NCBI GenBank assembly: GCA_030674185.1
Contig: CM060312.1
Location: 61,820,078 to 61,884,077, forward strand
DNA length: 64,000 bases
From: Monoplex corrugatus
Taxonomy: Eukaryota; Mollusca; Gastropoda; Littorinimorpha; Ranellidae
Reading direction: 5' to 3'
In this document: piece by piece, positions 13,401 through 24,375 of the stretch
How positions within the stretch are numbered: position 1 is the first letter of the stretch
How the letters are laid out: each line of letters begins with the position of its first letter
Translations under genes and position numbers: made by a program
Notes under the pieces: generated by a model
Told to the model about the DNA's origin: nothing
The model's input: only the letters and a program-made list of their open reading frames with translations
The model's database searches: none

Positions 13401-14281
13401 ATTGTAGGGAAACCAATCTCCACAGCCTTGTGAACGGTAAGTGCAGTTGTCTTCATCTTCTCCATCGTGGCAATGACGGATACCATCACAGGTGACGGCA
13501 TCAGGAAGGTGAGTAATCCCAGTGCAGATGTACACCATGGTACTTTCCTTTGGCTCGTCATCATACACACGAAAAGACTTTGGTATGAAGTGACTGGGGT
13601 GTTTTGTAAAGCTCACATTAAAAGCTACATTCGCCAATCTGACAACTCTCCAGACGGTGTGGCAAGTCTGATGATCAATGTTTCAGCTTGAAACATTGAT
13701 GGTGAAAATAGGTTCTTTTCAAATTCTGTAAAATTTCTGTGTGTTTCTTGAGAAGATCCAACTAAACTCTGGATTAGTAAAGCATCTGGATGCCATATGC
13801 CAACGACGCAGCCATAACCTTCTGCGATGACAAAAATACAGTTATGTTCCTGTACACAGTGGTTCAAGCTGGAGATCCATGTCACTGATCCTTTTGAAGC
13901 ATTTGTAAAGGTCATGTTCTGAGGGGGACAGAGTTCGTCTGCGTCGCTGTTGATTACTGAGGACAAAGAAACAGTGGTGTTATAATCGCTTGTCAGCAAC
14001 TGTGTGACAGAAGGTGGAACAGAGAGTGTCGGGACGTTTGAAGCTAGAAGCGGATCAGGCTGATCTACGATACTGAGGTTGAGAATTGCTGTGGACCTGA
14101 CTGAGACGTTCTGCTTGATTTCCAGTTCCTGGCTTGGTTGAATTACAGATGCAGCTAGTTTCCAGGAGCTTAGTTCTACACCTCGTTGTCTATCTAAAGC
14201 CAGCTTTTGATGTGTCTGTATGGTGTCCACGTGGTAAAGTTGGGCCTGCTTGAACAGAATGGTCAGTGAGAGGTCGACCAC
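10440..14281 (-). pseudogene. GRL101-like LDLa/lectin/LRR G-protein-coupled receptor, frameshifted
   Basis: Read on the minus strand this is an intronless receptor. In order it has a Ser/Thr- and N-glycosylation-rich N-terminal region (about 13.65-14.28 kb), LDL-receptor class A modules with DGxxDCxDxSDE motifs, a C-type-lectin-like domain (about 13.0-13.4 kb, with EDCAVL and YICM), further LDLa modules, a cysteine-rich LRR cap (CPHGCVCEG), several LRRs, and a rhodopsin-like 7TM with GN in TM1, DRVL after TM3 and NPFLY in TM7, then a cytoplasmic tail. This order is that of Lymnaea GRL101. The reading frame breaks near 13630, somewhere in 12420-12600, near 11650-11680, at about 11485 (in TM1), near 11300 (before TM3) and near 10690, and a TAG stop lies at 11812-11814. 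No signal peptide is seen at the 5' end. It is most likely a pseudogene; uncorrected indels are the alternative. Confidence 0.88.
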
Positions 14282-14379
14282 TATCGTTAACAGAATCCCC
14301 TTGTGAACGCTGAAAGCTGCAAGTTACTGAATGTGGTAAGATGGCGATGGAAGGGGCCAAAGTTATTATTAAGCAAACA

Positions 14380-14560
14380 ACAGAAACTAATGATAATATT
14401 CATAGTAACAATAACAAGAACAATAGCAGTGGCAATAATAATAATAGTAATAAAGTACTACCACTACTGCCATTACTACTACTTATGATATTAATGATGA
14501 TGACAGTGATAGTGATAATAATGATAATACTAATGATAATAATAACAGCAACTAGTCATA
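14380..14560. repeat. AAT/AAC/GAT trinucleotide-rich tract
   Basis: Imperfect AATAAT, AACAAT and GATGAT repeats in a row immediately upstream (minus-strand sense) of the receptor pseudogene. They may have replaced or displaced its 5' end. Confidence 0.75.
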
Positions 14561-14622
14561 ATTGTTGCGTAGCGCTGTTCTCCAAACTCATTTGGATATA
14601 CTGCACGTTACATTTTTTTCCA

Positions 14623-14626
<4 letters not shown>

Positions 14627-14668
<42 letters not shown>

Positions 14669-14710
14669 GCACGCACGCGCGCACGCACAGCACGCGCGCA
14701 CGCGCTCAAA
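14627..14710. repeat. (CA)n passing into CG-rich alternating purine-pyrimidine tract
   Basis: A CA run at 14627-14664 grades into CGCACGCACGCGCGC units. Alternating purine-pyrimidine DNA of this kind is a classical Z-DNA-forming type. Confidence 0.9.
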
Positions 14711-15139
14711 CATATATATCCATATATCAACAAAGGGTAACCATCTACACACCAATGGTCATATACAGATACAGACATGAATGACTTCACAATGCCACAT
14801 GACCAGTAGTTAGAAGCAGAAATACATATTGGCTGATGGACAATTATGAGATCAACACAGGAAGGTCTAGGTGAACAGATAAGTCTTTCACTTTTAACTT
14901 GAAGTGTGAAAGGGTGAGCAGATGCCTCAATTCAAGCTGGCAGTGAGTTCCAAACCAATGGCGCCATGGAAATGAAAGTGCACTCACCAACCGATTGAAT
15001 TGAAGAAGATACTCATCTTTGACCTGAAGATCTGGTAAGTGAATGAATTTCTTTTTTTATTGTTTAGTTTATTTTGGTTTTGTATCATTTCCTTTAAAAA
15101 AAGAAAAACAAAAAAAACAAAAAAGTCAACATTTAAATT
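14711..15139. other. Unassigned spacer
   Basis: Nothing recognised apart from short A- and T-rich runs around 15050-15125. Confidence 0.4.
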
Positions 15140-15505
15140 AAATCAATCATATCAACTCAACAGCCAGGCATGCAGCAATGATCGACATTTTAACAAAAAT
15201 CAATGAATCCGTCAATCATATCAGCGAGAGAGTCAGTCAAGCAAAAATTATGGATATTCATCAAAAATCAATCGATCAGTAATATCAGTGAAACAGCCAG
15301 TCAGGTTGCAATGATCGATATTCAACGAAATTCAATCATATCAATTAAACAGTCAGTCAAACAGCAATAATTGACATTCACATAAAACCAATCAATCGAT
15401 CGTATCAATCAAACAGCCAGTCAAGCAACAATGACTGACATTCAACAAAAATTAATCAATCTGTCATACCAGTGAAACAGCCAGTCAAGCAGCAATTAAA
15501 CCATG
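15140..15505. repeat. Tandem repeat, unit about 62 bp, 5-6 degenerate copies
   Basis: Each copy contains AACAGCCAGTCAAGC, then AACAATGATCGACATTCA and AAAATCAATCAATC. The CAGTCA landmarks recur every 60 to 65 bases. Confidence 0.8.
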
Positions 15506-15589
15506 GACGTTGAAGAAATTGCTGGCCCAGCAAGTTTGTTGGAAAAGCAGAAAAACTGTTAAGGTTGACAGTTAATGACTCAATAGGAG

Positions 15590-17120
15590 ATAACTCCTTT
15601 GACAGAAGGACACCTTCAGGGTACGCCCATAGTGTTCTTACATGACAAAGGGACACTCAGGACACGCCCCTTAGTGTCCCCACATGACAAAGGGGACACC
15701 ATCAGGGCACGCCTACAGTGACCCTACATGACAAGGAGATACCTCAGGATACGCCCGTAGTGTCCCTACATGACAAAAGGACAGGCTCTGGACATTTCCC
15801 AACTGTCCCTACATGACAAAGGGACATCCTCAGGACGCGCCCACAGTTTCCCTTCATGTCGGGGGGGGGGGGGGGGGCGGGGAGAGACACCATCAGGACA
15901 CGCTGATAGTGTCCCAACATGACAAAGTGGACACCTTCAGAACACGGCCATAATGTCCCTTAATGAAAGGTGGACAGCCTCAGGCCGTGCCCATCGTGGC
16001 CCTAAATGACAACCGGACACCCTCATGACACACACATAGTGTCCCTGTATGACAAAGGGACACCCTTACCACACGCCCACGATGTCCACACATGACGTGG
16101 AACACCCTCGGGACACACCCATAGTGTCCCTGTATGACAAAGGGACATCCTTAGGACATGCCTTACTGTCCCTACATGACAAAGGGACATCTTCAGGACA
16201 TGCCCTTACTGTCCCTACATGACACAGGGAAATCCTTAGGACATGCCCTTACTGTCCCTACATGACACAGGGATATCCTTAGGACATGCCCTTGCTGTCC
16301 CTACATGACACAGGGACATCCTAAGGACATGCCCTTACTGTCCCTACATGACACAGGGACATCCTTAGGACATGCCCTTACTGTCCCTACATGACAAAGA
16401 GACATCCTTAGGACATGCCCTTACTGTCCCTACATGACACAGGGACATCCTTAGGACATGCCCTTACTGTCCCTACATGACAAAGAGACATCCTTAGGAC
16501 ATGCCCTTACTGTCCCTACATGACACAGGGACATCCTTAGGACATGCCCTTACTGTCCCTACATGACACAGGGACATCCTTAGGACATGCCCTTACTGTC
16601 CCTACATGACACAGGGACATCCTTAGGACATGCTCTTACTGTCCCTACATGACAAAGGGACAACCTTAGGACATGCCCTTACTGTCCCTACATGACACAG
16701 GGATATCCTAAGGACATGCCCTTACTGTCCCTACATGACACAGGGATATCCTTAGGACATGCCCTTACTGTCCCTACATGACAAAGGGACAACCTTAGGA
16801 CATGCCCTTACTGTCCCTACATGACACAGGGATATCCTTAGGACATGCCCTTACTGTCCCTACATGACACAGGGACATCTTCAGGACATGCCCTTACTGT
16901 CCCTACATGACACAGGGATATCCTTAGGACATGCCCTTACTGTCCCTACATGACAAAGGGACAGCCTTAGGACATGCCCTTACTGTCCCTACATGACACA
17001 GGGACATCCTTAGGACATGCCCTTACTGTCCCTACATGACAAAGGGACACCCTCAGGACACGCACATAGTGTCCCTACATGACAAACGGAACACACTCAG
17101 CCCACACCCACAGGATCTCT
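15590..17120. repeat. Minisatellite, 43-bp unit, about 35 copies, homogeneous core
   Basis: The core unit is TACATGACACAGGGACAT, CCTTAGGACATGCCC, TTACTGTCCC. From about 16.15 to 17.03 kb copies are almost identical, while the outer copies (15.6-16.1 and 17.04-17.12 kb) are strongly diverged and carry CACCCTCAGGACACGCCC variants. Each unit contains the inverted pair TGTCCCT and AGGGACA, about nine bases apart. A run of about 18 G interrupts the array near 15861. Confidence 0.95.
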
Positions 17121-19060
17121 ACATGAGGTCCCCTCAGCACAAAGACCTTAGGTTGACAACAACCCATATCCCACACATCACGATCCACATAATGGATAAT
17201 CAATTAAATCTGTGTTCTTCTCAAAATTATCCAGTTTTGAAACTGATGCTTCATGGGTTAAGTCACACGTGCACTTTTGTAAAATCCGTAGGAAGAGTAC
17301 TGATTTCAAATGGTAGAAGTACATTGTATCATCACATTCATGATTATCAGAGTTCATACAAACAAGATAGCAAATATCAGAATACATGTTCTGATATATT
17401 GATTCAGATGGTGATGATTGTGAGGGAGGGGCATTTTAAAAGCAGCACCTTTACAGTCTCCAGCATATTTTTTTAAGTTAAGGGCAAGATTGTATGCTAT
17501 ATGAAAAATCAACTCAGCAATGAAAACAACAACAGTAACAGCAGCAAAACAAACACAAAAACCAATCAACCAAACAACAACAGCAAAGACAGTCAAGCTA
17601 TTCAAATCTTTCTGTCTTTAACACTTGTTTCATACAATTAATCACAAAATCACAGGTGACATTGAAAATCAATCAAGAAAAACGAAAGATAGTTACAGTC
17701 AGTTTAAAAGTATGTGTAACATAAAGGCTATTCTTGAGATCAAGTCAAGGTCATCCAATCACTGACATTCGCAAGTCTTAACTCAAGGCACCATTGAAAT
17801 GATAAAACCCAATCCTTTTCCTATCATTCTTTCATGGCCATATTCCTGCTCAAATGAATATTACCAAAACCTACAGAATAAAAGAACTTTATTTTATGGC
17901 TTGACTTTTTCGCTCTAGCGGCTTTACTTGCTTATGTGCAATGAGTCTGCAAAAGATTTAATTCAGACAAACACACTCTTTACCACCCCACTTTTCTGTG
18001 CATCAGAAATCAGGTTGTTCTGCCTACCTTCCTTTTAACACTACGCACAGTGATTGATCACAACACTAACCCTATTCCTACCCATCACCCTTTTAAGGGT
18101 TTTGCGTACCAAATTCATCAATGAAATCTTGCGGTGGGAGTTATATGAAACGGCCATGTCGTGGGAACGCTGCGCAAAGTGAACATGGGTTAGTTACATG
18201 TAAGTTGACATCTTTAGTTTAGTTTAGTAATAGGGACATAACACATTAGCCGTTTGGCTATTTCAAGTCCCATCATTTTTATTTTTATTTTCTAAGACTC
18301 GTAGTCAAGGTTTGTCATACGCCCAGTTTTTTTGATGATTCATTCATCATATTCGTATTTAAGTTCAATGTAATGTTTCCAATGGTCAAGCTGTTATTTT
18401 GTTCAATCACAAATGAGACAAGCCATATTTTGAAGTTTGGTTCTGCTCCCGACCAGAAAATACAGATTCTGTACTTCTCAAGATCATCGTGACCGTGAAA
18501 AAGATTAAAATGAGACAGACCTGGACGCCAAGCAAAAACATCGGTATACTATCACACAACAATGACAACAGATTTGAAATATTTTCAGAAGCTCCTGAAA
18601 AACTGTTGTTCACACAGCTTCCTCAAAACATTTGCTGATTTTAGGCACTTTATTCAGTCAGTGTGATCTTGATCTTGGTGTCATGACTTTCAAACCTGTG
18701 TAGTCTTGACTCCATAACGATCCACAACTTCGACCGAAGCTGGGAAACATTATCCAGAAACAGATAAGAAATCTAGCTAACATATTATTTTGTCACACAC
18801 ACACAGAGAAATTCAGTCTATAAAAAACGGTACTGAAACGAGTAAGCTCACTCCTGAGCGTCTCGAAGAATAAAGAGCAATGACGTATTTTTGGTTATGA
18901 CGTAATTTTGATGATACAACAAAAGTGGCGCAACAAGACGTTGTTCTCTGCTGTGTGCAGATCTTGATCTTGATGTGTAGACGTCGGCAGAATCCAATTC
19001 TGGATATACGCGCCAACGGGGGAAAAACTGGGGGAGAGCACACAGGATTCCTAACTTTTA
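17121..19060. other. Gene-poor unique sequence
   Basis: Several short open frames occur on both strands, one of them hydrophobic near 17.4-17.6 kb (minus), but none resembles a known protein and no splice-supported gene model could be made. No tandem structure was seen. Confidence 0.4.
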
Positions 19061-19066
19061 AAAAAA

Positions 19067-19070
<4 letters not shown>

Positions 19071-19097
<27 letters not shown>

Positions 19098-21190
19098 GGG
19101 GGGGGGGGGACTGACCGTCGGCAGGCTTCACTTCAGCTTAAAGTTGGTATAATCAGCTGGCCTAGCCGATCCCCAGTACCATCTAGTATGGTCCTGGGGC
19201 CCCCTCCTCGTTCAGCAGACTGGTTTTGGGCTGCATCTGAGGCCAGACACAGCCATCCTGAACTGGTGTGCCGACGATAAGGTGATGATATCGTCTGGCA
19301 GACCATTCCACTCTGTTGTCGTTCGAGGGAAGAAAGAATTCCAAAAAGGTGGTGGTGTTTGAGCGTTCAACCACGAAGCACCTGTTGTTGTTTCTGGCCA
19401 TGGTTGATACTATATTAGTTGTTTCGTGGTCCTTCTCTAAGCGTGGTATGATTTTCCTTTTTGATTTGGCCACAGGTCTGAGAAACTGCTCTGCTGGTAT
19501 GGCTGGGATTTCCCCCCTGACGATCTTGAAGAACAGGGTAAGGCGTTGCTCCTTCCTCCTGGTCTGCAGTGGTGGTAAATTCTGCTGCTTCAGAATGGTT
19601 GTGATGCATCCAGGGGTGCGGTCTTTGTAATTCTGGGTGATGAAGCGAGCCGCACGCCTCTGGATGCTCTCCAGCCTATCAACATCCTTCTGGAGGAACG
19701 GGTCCCACACTGACGAACTGTACTCAAGGGTTGATCTCACCAGGGAGATGTATGCTGTGCGCCTACTTTGAGCTGGGCAGCAGCGTAGATTCCTTCGTAA
19801 GAACCCCAGGGTCGAGCTTGCTTTCTTGACGATGGTGTCAATGTGTGCCGTCCATTTGAGTTCGTCAGTGAGGGTGACTCCGAGGTATGGATTGCAGGGA
19901 ACTTGCTGCAGGATCTCGTTGTTTAGCATGTAGAAGTGTGATGACCTGGGTCTGATGCTGAGGATGTAGCATTTTTTTGCATTAAACCTCATGCCCCATA
20001 GATGAGCCCACTTCTCCAGCTCCTTAAGATCAGACTGCAGGGTGTGATGGTCCTGTTGGCAAGTGATTGGTCGGTACAGGAGGCAGTCATCAGCGAACAA
20101 ACGAACCTGCGACTTGACACAGTCTGGAAGGTCGTTCAAGTGACAGAGGAACAGTAAGGGTCCTAGCACGGTACCTTGAGGTACTCCCGAGTCCACAGTC
20201 ACTTCCTTTGACTCTTCACCATCCACCACTACCTTCATGAGCCTTCTGGTTAGGAAATGGTCCAACCAACTATGCAGGGGCCCAGAAATGCCGTAACTTC
20301 TCAGTTTGTACAGAAGTTTGGAATGGGGGACTGTATCGAAGGCTTTTGAAAAGTCAAGTATAGCCATGTCGGTCTGTTTCCCCTGGTCGAAATTTCTGCA
20401 GAGGTCGTGAAGGGTTGTGATGAGCTGGGTTTCGCATGAGAAACCAGTCCTGAAGCCATGGTTGAGGTTTGTCAATATCTTTTCTTTCTCCAGATGGTCG
20501 AGGAGGTGCTTGCAGATAATATGCTCAAGCAGTTTGCATGGTACAGATGTTAGGGAGACCGGTCGATAGTTTTCTGGTTGGTGCTTGTCTCCCTTTTTGA
20601 AGACTGGGGTGATGTTAGCTTTCCTCCAGTCGGCTGGGAGAGTTCCTGTGTCCACGGACGTCTGGAAAATTTTGGATAGACCTGGTGCTAGTTCGGCTGC
20701 ACACTCTTTGAGTACCATGTTGGGTATCTGGTCTGGTCCACGGGCCTTTGAGGTTCGGATATTTCGAAGTAACTTCTCCACGCCCTCTTTCCTTATTGTC
20801 AGGTCAGCAATTAGCCTATGCTGGTGTAGCTTGGGTAGTGGGGACTGGGAAGTGTCTTGAGTGAAGACTGATGAGAACTGTTTTAGGAGGGTGTCCGCCT
20901 TGGATCTGGCATCGCTGTAGAGTGTGCCTCTGGATTTCAGTGGAGCTATGCCGATGTTGTCCCTCTTCTTTGATTTTATATAGCTCCAGAAAGGCTTTGA
21001 ATTGTTTTGTGACAGTCCTTCCTCAATGCTGTTTCTGAGAAAGGTCCACTCAGCCTGCCTGAACTGCTTTCGGCATTCTTTCTGAATGAAGCGGTAGTTT
21101 GTCCAGTTCTTTGTTCTTCTGGCTTGTCTGTATAGTCGCTTCTTTTTCTTCACCATTTTTTGTAGACGTCGGTTAAGCCAGGGAAGTCGG
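19071..21190 (-). mobile_element. 5'-truncated LINE (CR1/jockey-like) with 3' poly-A
   Basis: A minus-strand non-LTR retrotransposon without its endonuclease part. Its 3' end is marked on the plus strand by T27 (19071-19097) next to G12 (19098-19109), that is, an A-tail preceded by a C run in element sense. Its 5' limit is about 21190, exactly where a 37-bp inverted-repeat arm begins. No convincing target-site duplication was found. Confidence 0.85.
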
Positions 21191-21225
21191 TGAAACAAAC
21201 AGCGCGAACAAGAGATCTTGATCAC
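19183..21225 (-). CDS. Reverse transcriptase of a CR1/jockey-like LINE, uninterrupted ORF
   Basis: A 680-codon frame without stops. It starts in flanking DNA; element-derived residues begin near PWLNRRLQKMVKKKKRLY. In order it shows a basic linker, FWSYIKSKK, the thumb-proximal GPDQIPNMVLKE block, NYRPVSLTSVPCKLLEHI, HGFRTGFSCETQL, the palm motif DFSKAFDTVPH, SGVPQGTVLGPLLF, the catalytic FADD box (LFADDCLLY, near 20.09 kb) and a C-terminal region ending EGAPGPY. The RT catalyses target-primed reverse transcription of its own RNA. The endonuclease domain is missing, so the copy cannot move by itself. The intact frame suggests a fairly recent insertion. The start codon is not a natural one. 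Confidence 0.88.
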   Translation of the reverse strand: MIKISCSRCLFHRLPWLNRRLQKMVKKKKRLYRQARRTKNWTNYRFIQKECRKQFRQAEWTFLRNSIEEGLSQNNSKPFWSYIKSKKRDNIGIAPLKSRGTLYSDARSKADTLLKQFSSVFTQDTSQSPLPKLHQHRLIADLTIRKEGVEKLLRNIRTSKARGPDQIPNMVLKECAAELAPGLSKIFQTSVDTGTLPADWRKANITPVFKKGDKHQPENYRPVSLTSVPCKLLEHIICKHLLDHLEKEKILTNLNHGFRTGFSCETQLITTLHDLCRNFDQGKQTDMAILDFSKAFDTVPHSKLLYKLRSYGISGPLHSWLDHFLTRRLMKVVVDGEESKEVTVDSGVPQGTVLGPLLFLCHLNDLPDCVKSQVRLFADDCLLYRPITCQQDHHTLQSDLKELEKWAHLWGMRFNAKKCYILSIRPRSSHFYMLNNEILQQVPCNPYLGVTLTDELKWTAHIDTIVKKASSTLGFLRRNLRCCPAQSRRTAYISLVRSTLEYSSSVWDPFLQKDVDRLESIQRRAARFITQNYKDRTPGCITTILKQQNLPPLQTRRKEQRLTLFFKIVRGEIPAIPAEQFLRPVAKSKRKIIPRLEKDHETTNIVSTMARNNNRCFVVERSNTTTFLEFFLPSNDNRVEWSARRYHHLIVGTPVQDGCVWPQMQPKTSLLNEEGAPGPY

Positions 21226-21433
21226 TGAAGATCTGGGTCAACCAGGAATAACACGAGGCTTTGTTTGGAAAACATTGATTTATTCCGATCTGTTACATGC
21301 TGGAAATGATTTTCGTTTTGCAGTTGATAGCATTTTATCTTGCGGTTCGTCATCGGGTCACTGACGATCGGTTTAAAAATAATTGAAGCAAACAAACAGT
21401 GATCAAGATCTCTTGTTCGCGCTGTTTGTTTCA
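21191..21433. repeat. 37-bp perfect inverted repeat with 169-bp spacer
   Basis: Positions 21191-21227 and 21397-21433 are exact reverse complements over 37 bases (left arm starts TGAAACAAACAGCGCGAACA). The left arm abuts the 5' end of the LINE to the base. The structure could be a short foldback or MITE-like element of 243 bp, or an inverted duplication made when the LINE 5' end was joined. Confidence 0.9.
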
Positions 21434-21969
21434 GGACACTCACTCCATCAGCGTAAGTGGTTGAAGATTTTGTTTTATCACTGAGTTTAGCGTGGTCGAG
21501 AATATCCATATTTTCTTTCCAAAACTTCTTTGTGTTTGTGAATCTACTCACTTTAGATGTCACAATTTAAAAAATAAAACCAGTTCGCGTAAAGTGTTGT
21601 CTGTTGTGGGCCAGGGACGATAACTGTAAATGTCAGTTGAGTTGGTTCGCACAGCAGTTATACACCTCTGTTTTTTTGTTTTGTTTTCTAAAGTTTTTAT
21701 TCTTGTTCTTATTGCGGGGGCGGTTTGTTTTGGGGTTTTTTGGAGGTGGGGGTGTTAGCTTATTTACTTTTTTTTTCTTTTCGTTTTGTTTGCTTGTTAC
21801 TGTCCTGCGTGCCAATTTTTTTTCCCTGGATGCGCGTATGCGTTGTTTTGCCCACACTGTGCAGGCGGTGTTTTGCTTCTCCATCATAGGTGAGCGTGCA
21901 CGTTGGATGTTTTCATAAGCCTTCGGACACTGACAAGACTTTCAGGATCTTTAATGTGCATACTTGATG
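21434..21969. other. Unassigned spacer, T-rich in the middle
   Basis: Nothing recognised. T-rich low complexity occurs at about 21.67-21.83 kb. Confidence 0.4.
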
Positions 21970-22628
21970 TTCTAGAAGACTAAAGTTATGGTAATCAGTA
22001 AAAAAAAATCTTTTTTTTTAAACATGAAATCCTCTCATGCAAAATGACAGCAAAGGGCACAACCTTGACACAGGTTGATCAGTTTCAACATCTGGGAACG
22101 ATCACCTCACCAGACAGCAGATACACATCAGAAATAGCCAGCAGAATCGATCAAGCCAAAACAGCATTCAATAAGATGAAAAGCATTCTAACCAACAAAT
22201 GAGTTCTTGGATGTTATATAGAACCGATGACGTTATACGGTTGAGGCGTGGACAGTCAACACACAAAGCCAGAACAAGATTGAGGCAGCCGAGATGTGGT
22301 TTCTAAGAAGAATGTTGAGAGTTCCATGGACAGCAAAGAAAACAAACGAGACAATCTTGATGGAGGCAGACACGAGAAGATCATGAATAAGGAAAATTAG
22401 GAAAAGACAGGCAACATTTATAGGCCATTTTATGAAGAAAGAGGAATTGGAGCACCTGGTCACAACAGGAAAGCTGGAGGGAAAGAGAGCACCAGGTAGA
22501 CCCAGGGAAAAAATATTGGACGGACTTGCAGAGTGGCTGAAGACAGAGAGGGTGGAAGATGTGCTTGTGGCAACAAGGGATAGATGCATATGGAGGGCCA
22601 AGATCGCCAACGCCTTGCGGCAGGGCTC

Positions 22629-22665
<37 letters not shown>
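21970..22665 (+). mobile_element. RTE-like LINE, 3' fragment with (GAT)n tail
   Basis: The fragment covers the C-terminal third of the RT ORF, in fragments coding DTVDQF-like, MWFLRRMLRVPW, RQATFIGHFMKKEELEHL and KLEGKRAPGRP, followed by RDRCIWRAKIANALRQGS and a stop at the CATGATGATGAT tail (about 22630-22661). It is closely similar to the element at 62.3-64.0 kb. Frameshifts and an internal A/T-rich insertion near 22000-22020 make it non-functional. It is truncated at its 5' end at about 21970. Confidence 0.85.
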
Positions 22666-22724
22666 GATGTTGTGCTCGCATACACACGGGAATGGGGTTC
22701 AAGGTATTAACATATCTGCACACA

Positions 22725-23965
22725 GACTGAAGATTGAATTAGGCAGACGCAAAATGAAAGACAGACAAAGATTGGATTAGGCAGACACAAAATAACAAAG
22801 ATTGAATTAGGCAGACGCAAAATAATACACACACAAAGATTGAATTAGGCAGACGCAAAATAATACACACACAAAGATTGAATTAGGCAGACGCAAAATA
22901 ACAGACAGACAAAGATTGAATTAGGCAGACGCAAAATAATACACACACAAAGATTGAATTAGGCAGACGCAAAATAATACACACACAAAGACTGAATTAG
23001 GCAGACGCAAAATAATACACATACAAAGATTGAATTAGGCAGACGCAAAATGATAGACAGACAAAGATTGAATTAGACAGACGTAAAATATAGATAGACA
23101 AAGATTGAATTAGGCAGACGCAAAATAATACACAGACAAAGATTGAATTAGGCAGACGCAAAATAATAGACAAAGATTGAGTTAGACAGACACAAAATAA
23201 CAGACAGACAAAGATTGAATTAGGCAGACGCAAAATCATAGACAAAGGTTGAATTAGGCAGACGCAAAATCATAGACACACAAACATTGAATTAGGCAGA
23301 CACAAAATAATAGACAGACAAAGATTGAATTAGGCAGTCGCAAAATAATAGACAGACAAAGATTGAATTATGCAGACGCAAAATATAGACAGACAAATAT
23401 TGAATTAGGCAGACACAAAATAATAGACAGACAAAGATTGAATTAGGCAGACGCAAAATAATAGACAGACAAAGATTGAATTATGCAGACGCAAAATATA
23501 GACAGACAAAGATTGAATTAGGCAGACACAAAATAATAGACAGACAAAGATTGAATTAGGCAGACGCTAAAATAATAGACAGACTAAAGATTGAATTAGG
23601 CAGACGCAAAATAATAGACAGACAAAATTGAATTAGGCAGACGCAAAATAATAGACAGACAAAGATTGAATTAGCAGACGCAAAATATAGGCAGACAAAG
23701 ATTGAATTAGGCAGACACAAAATATAGACAGACAAAGATTGAATTAGGCAGACTAAAATAATAGACAGACAAAGATTGAATTAGGCAGACACAAAATAAT
23801 AGACAGACAAAGATTGAATTAGGCAGACGCTAAAATAATAGACAGATAAAGATTGAATTAGGCAGACGCTAAAATAATAGACAGACAAAGATTGAATTAG
23901 GCAGAAACAAAATAATAGACAGACAAAGATTGAATTAGGCAGACGTAAAATAATAGACAGATAAA
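22725..23965. repeat. Minisatellite, 38-bp unit, about 33 copies
   Basis: The unit is GCAGACGCAAAATAATAGAC, AGACAAAGATTGAATTAG, with variants (CACACA or GACAGA in the middle, CACAAAA for CGCAAAA). It begins about 60 bases after the GAT tail of the adjacent RTE-like fragment. Confidence 0.95.
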
Positions 23966-24370
23966 GCATAATATGTCGGCAAAGTTTCGTAATGACAACG
24001 CCTCAGGTGATGAGTTTCACTTTATTTGGAATGTTGTACATTCCGTGATAACCGACTAGAAATTATTTCACAAAAATGTCTGTCAGTCAAATCAGTGTTC
24101 TCATTGTGTAACTTCATTTCTGAGAGGGAAAAAATGTAAACCAAAGCTATTAAAATTTGTCAATTTTTTCTAAAATTGTAAAAGTATCTTTTGAACATTT
24201 GAGTGTTCTATCATGAGACAATTTCAGATGTAAGCTTACAATTTTTGTCTGTTGAAGTGACTTCTTTCTGTTTCATGTTATATGTAAATACTGTTGGATT
24301 TTCGTTTATTTGCTCTTATCCTCCATACCCCAGTTAAGATGAAAGGACCTATTAAACAATGTTTAATATT
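23966..24370. other. Unassigned spacer
   Basis: Unique AT-rich sequence with no recognised feature. Confidence 0.4.
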
Positions 24371-24375
24371 CAATG

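Noticed and set aside
10440..14281. Receptor as a normal multi-exon gene
   Set aside because: Frame changes occur inside continuous homologous sequence with no intron-sized gaps, for example within TM1, so introns cannot explain them.
18407..18613. Small hydrophobic minus-strand frame as a membrane protein gene
   Set aside because: 68 codons with no homology recognised and no splice partners; chance occurrence cannot be excluded.
21222..21563. Minus-strand 113-codon frame across the inverted repeat as the upstream part of the LINE protein
   Set aside because: It has no endonuclease or RT features and spans the 37-bp inverted repeat, which points to flanking DNA.
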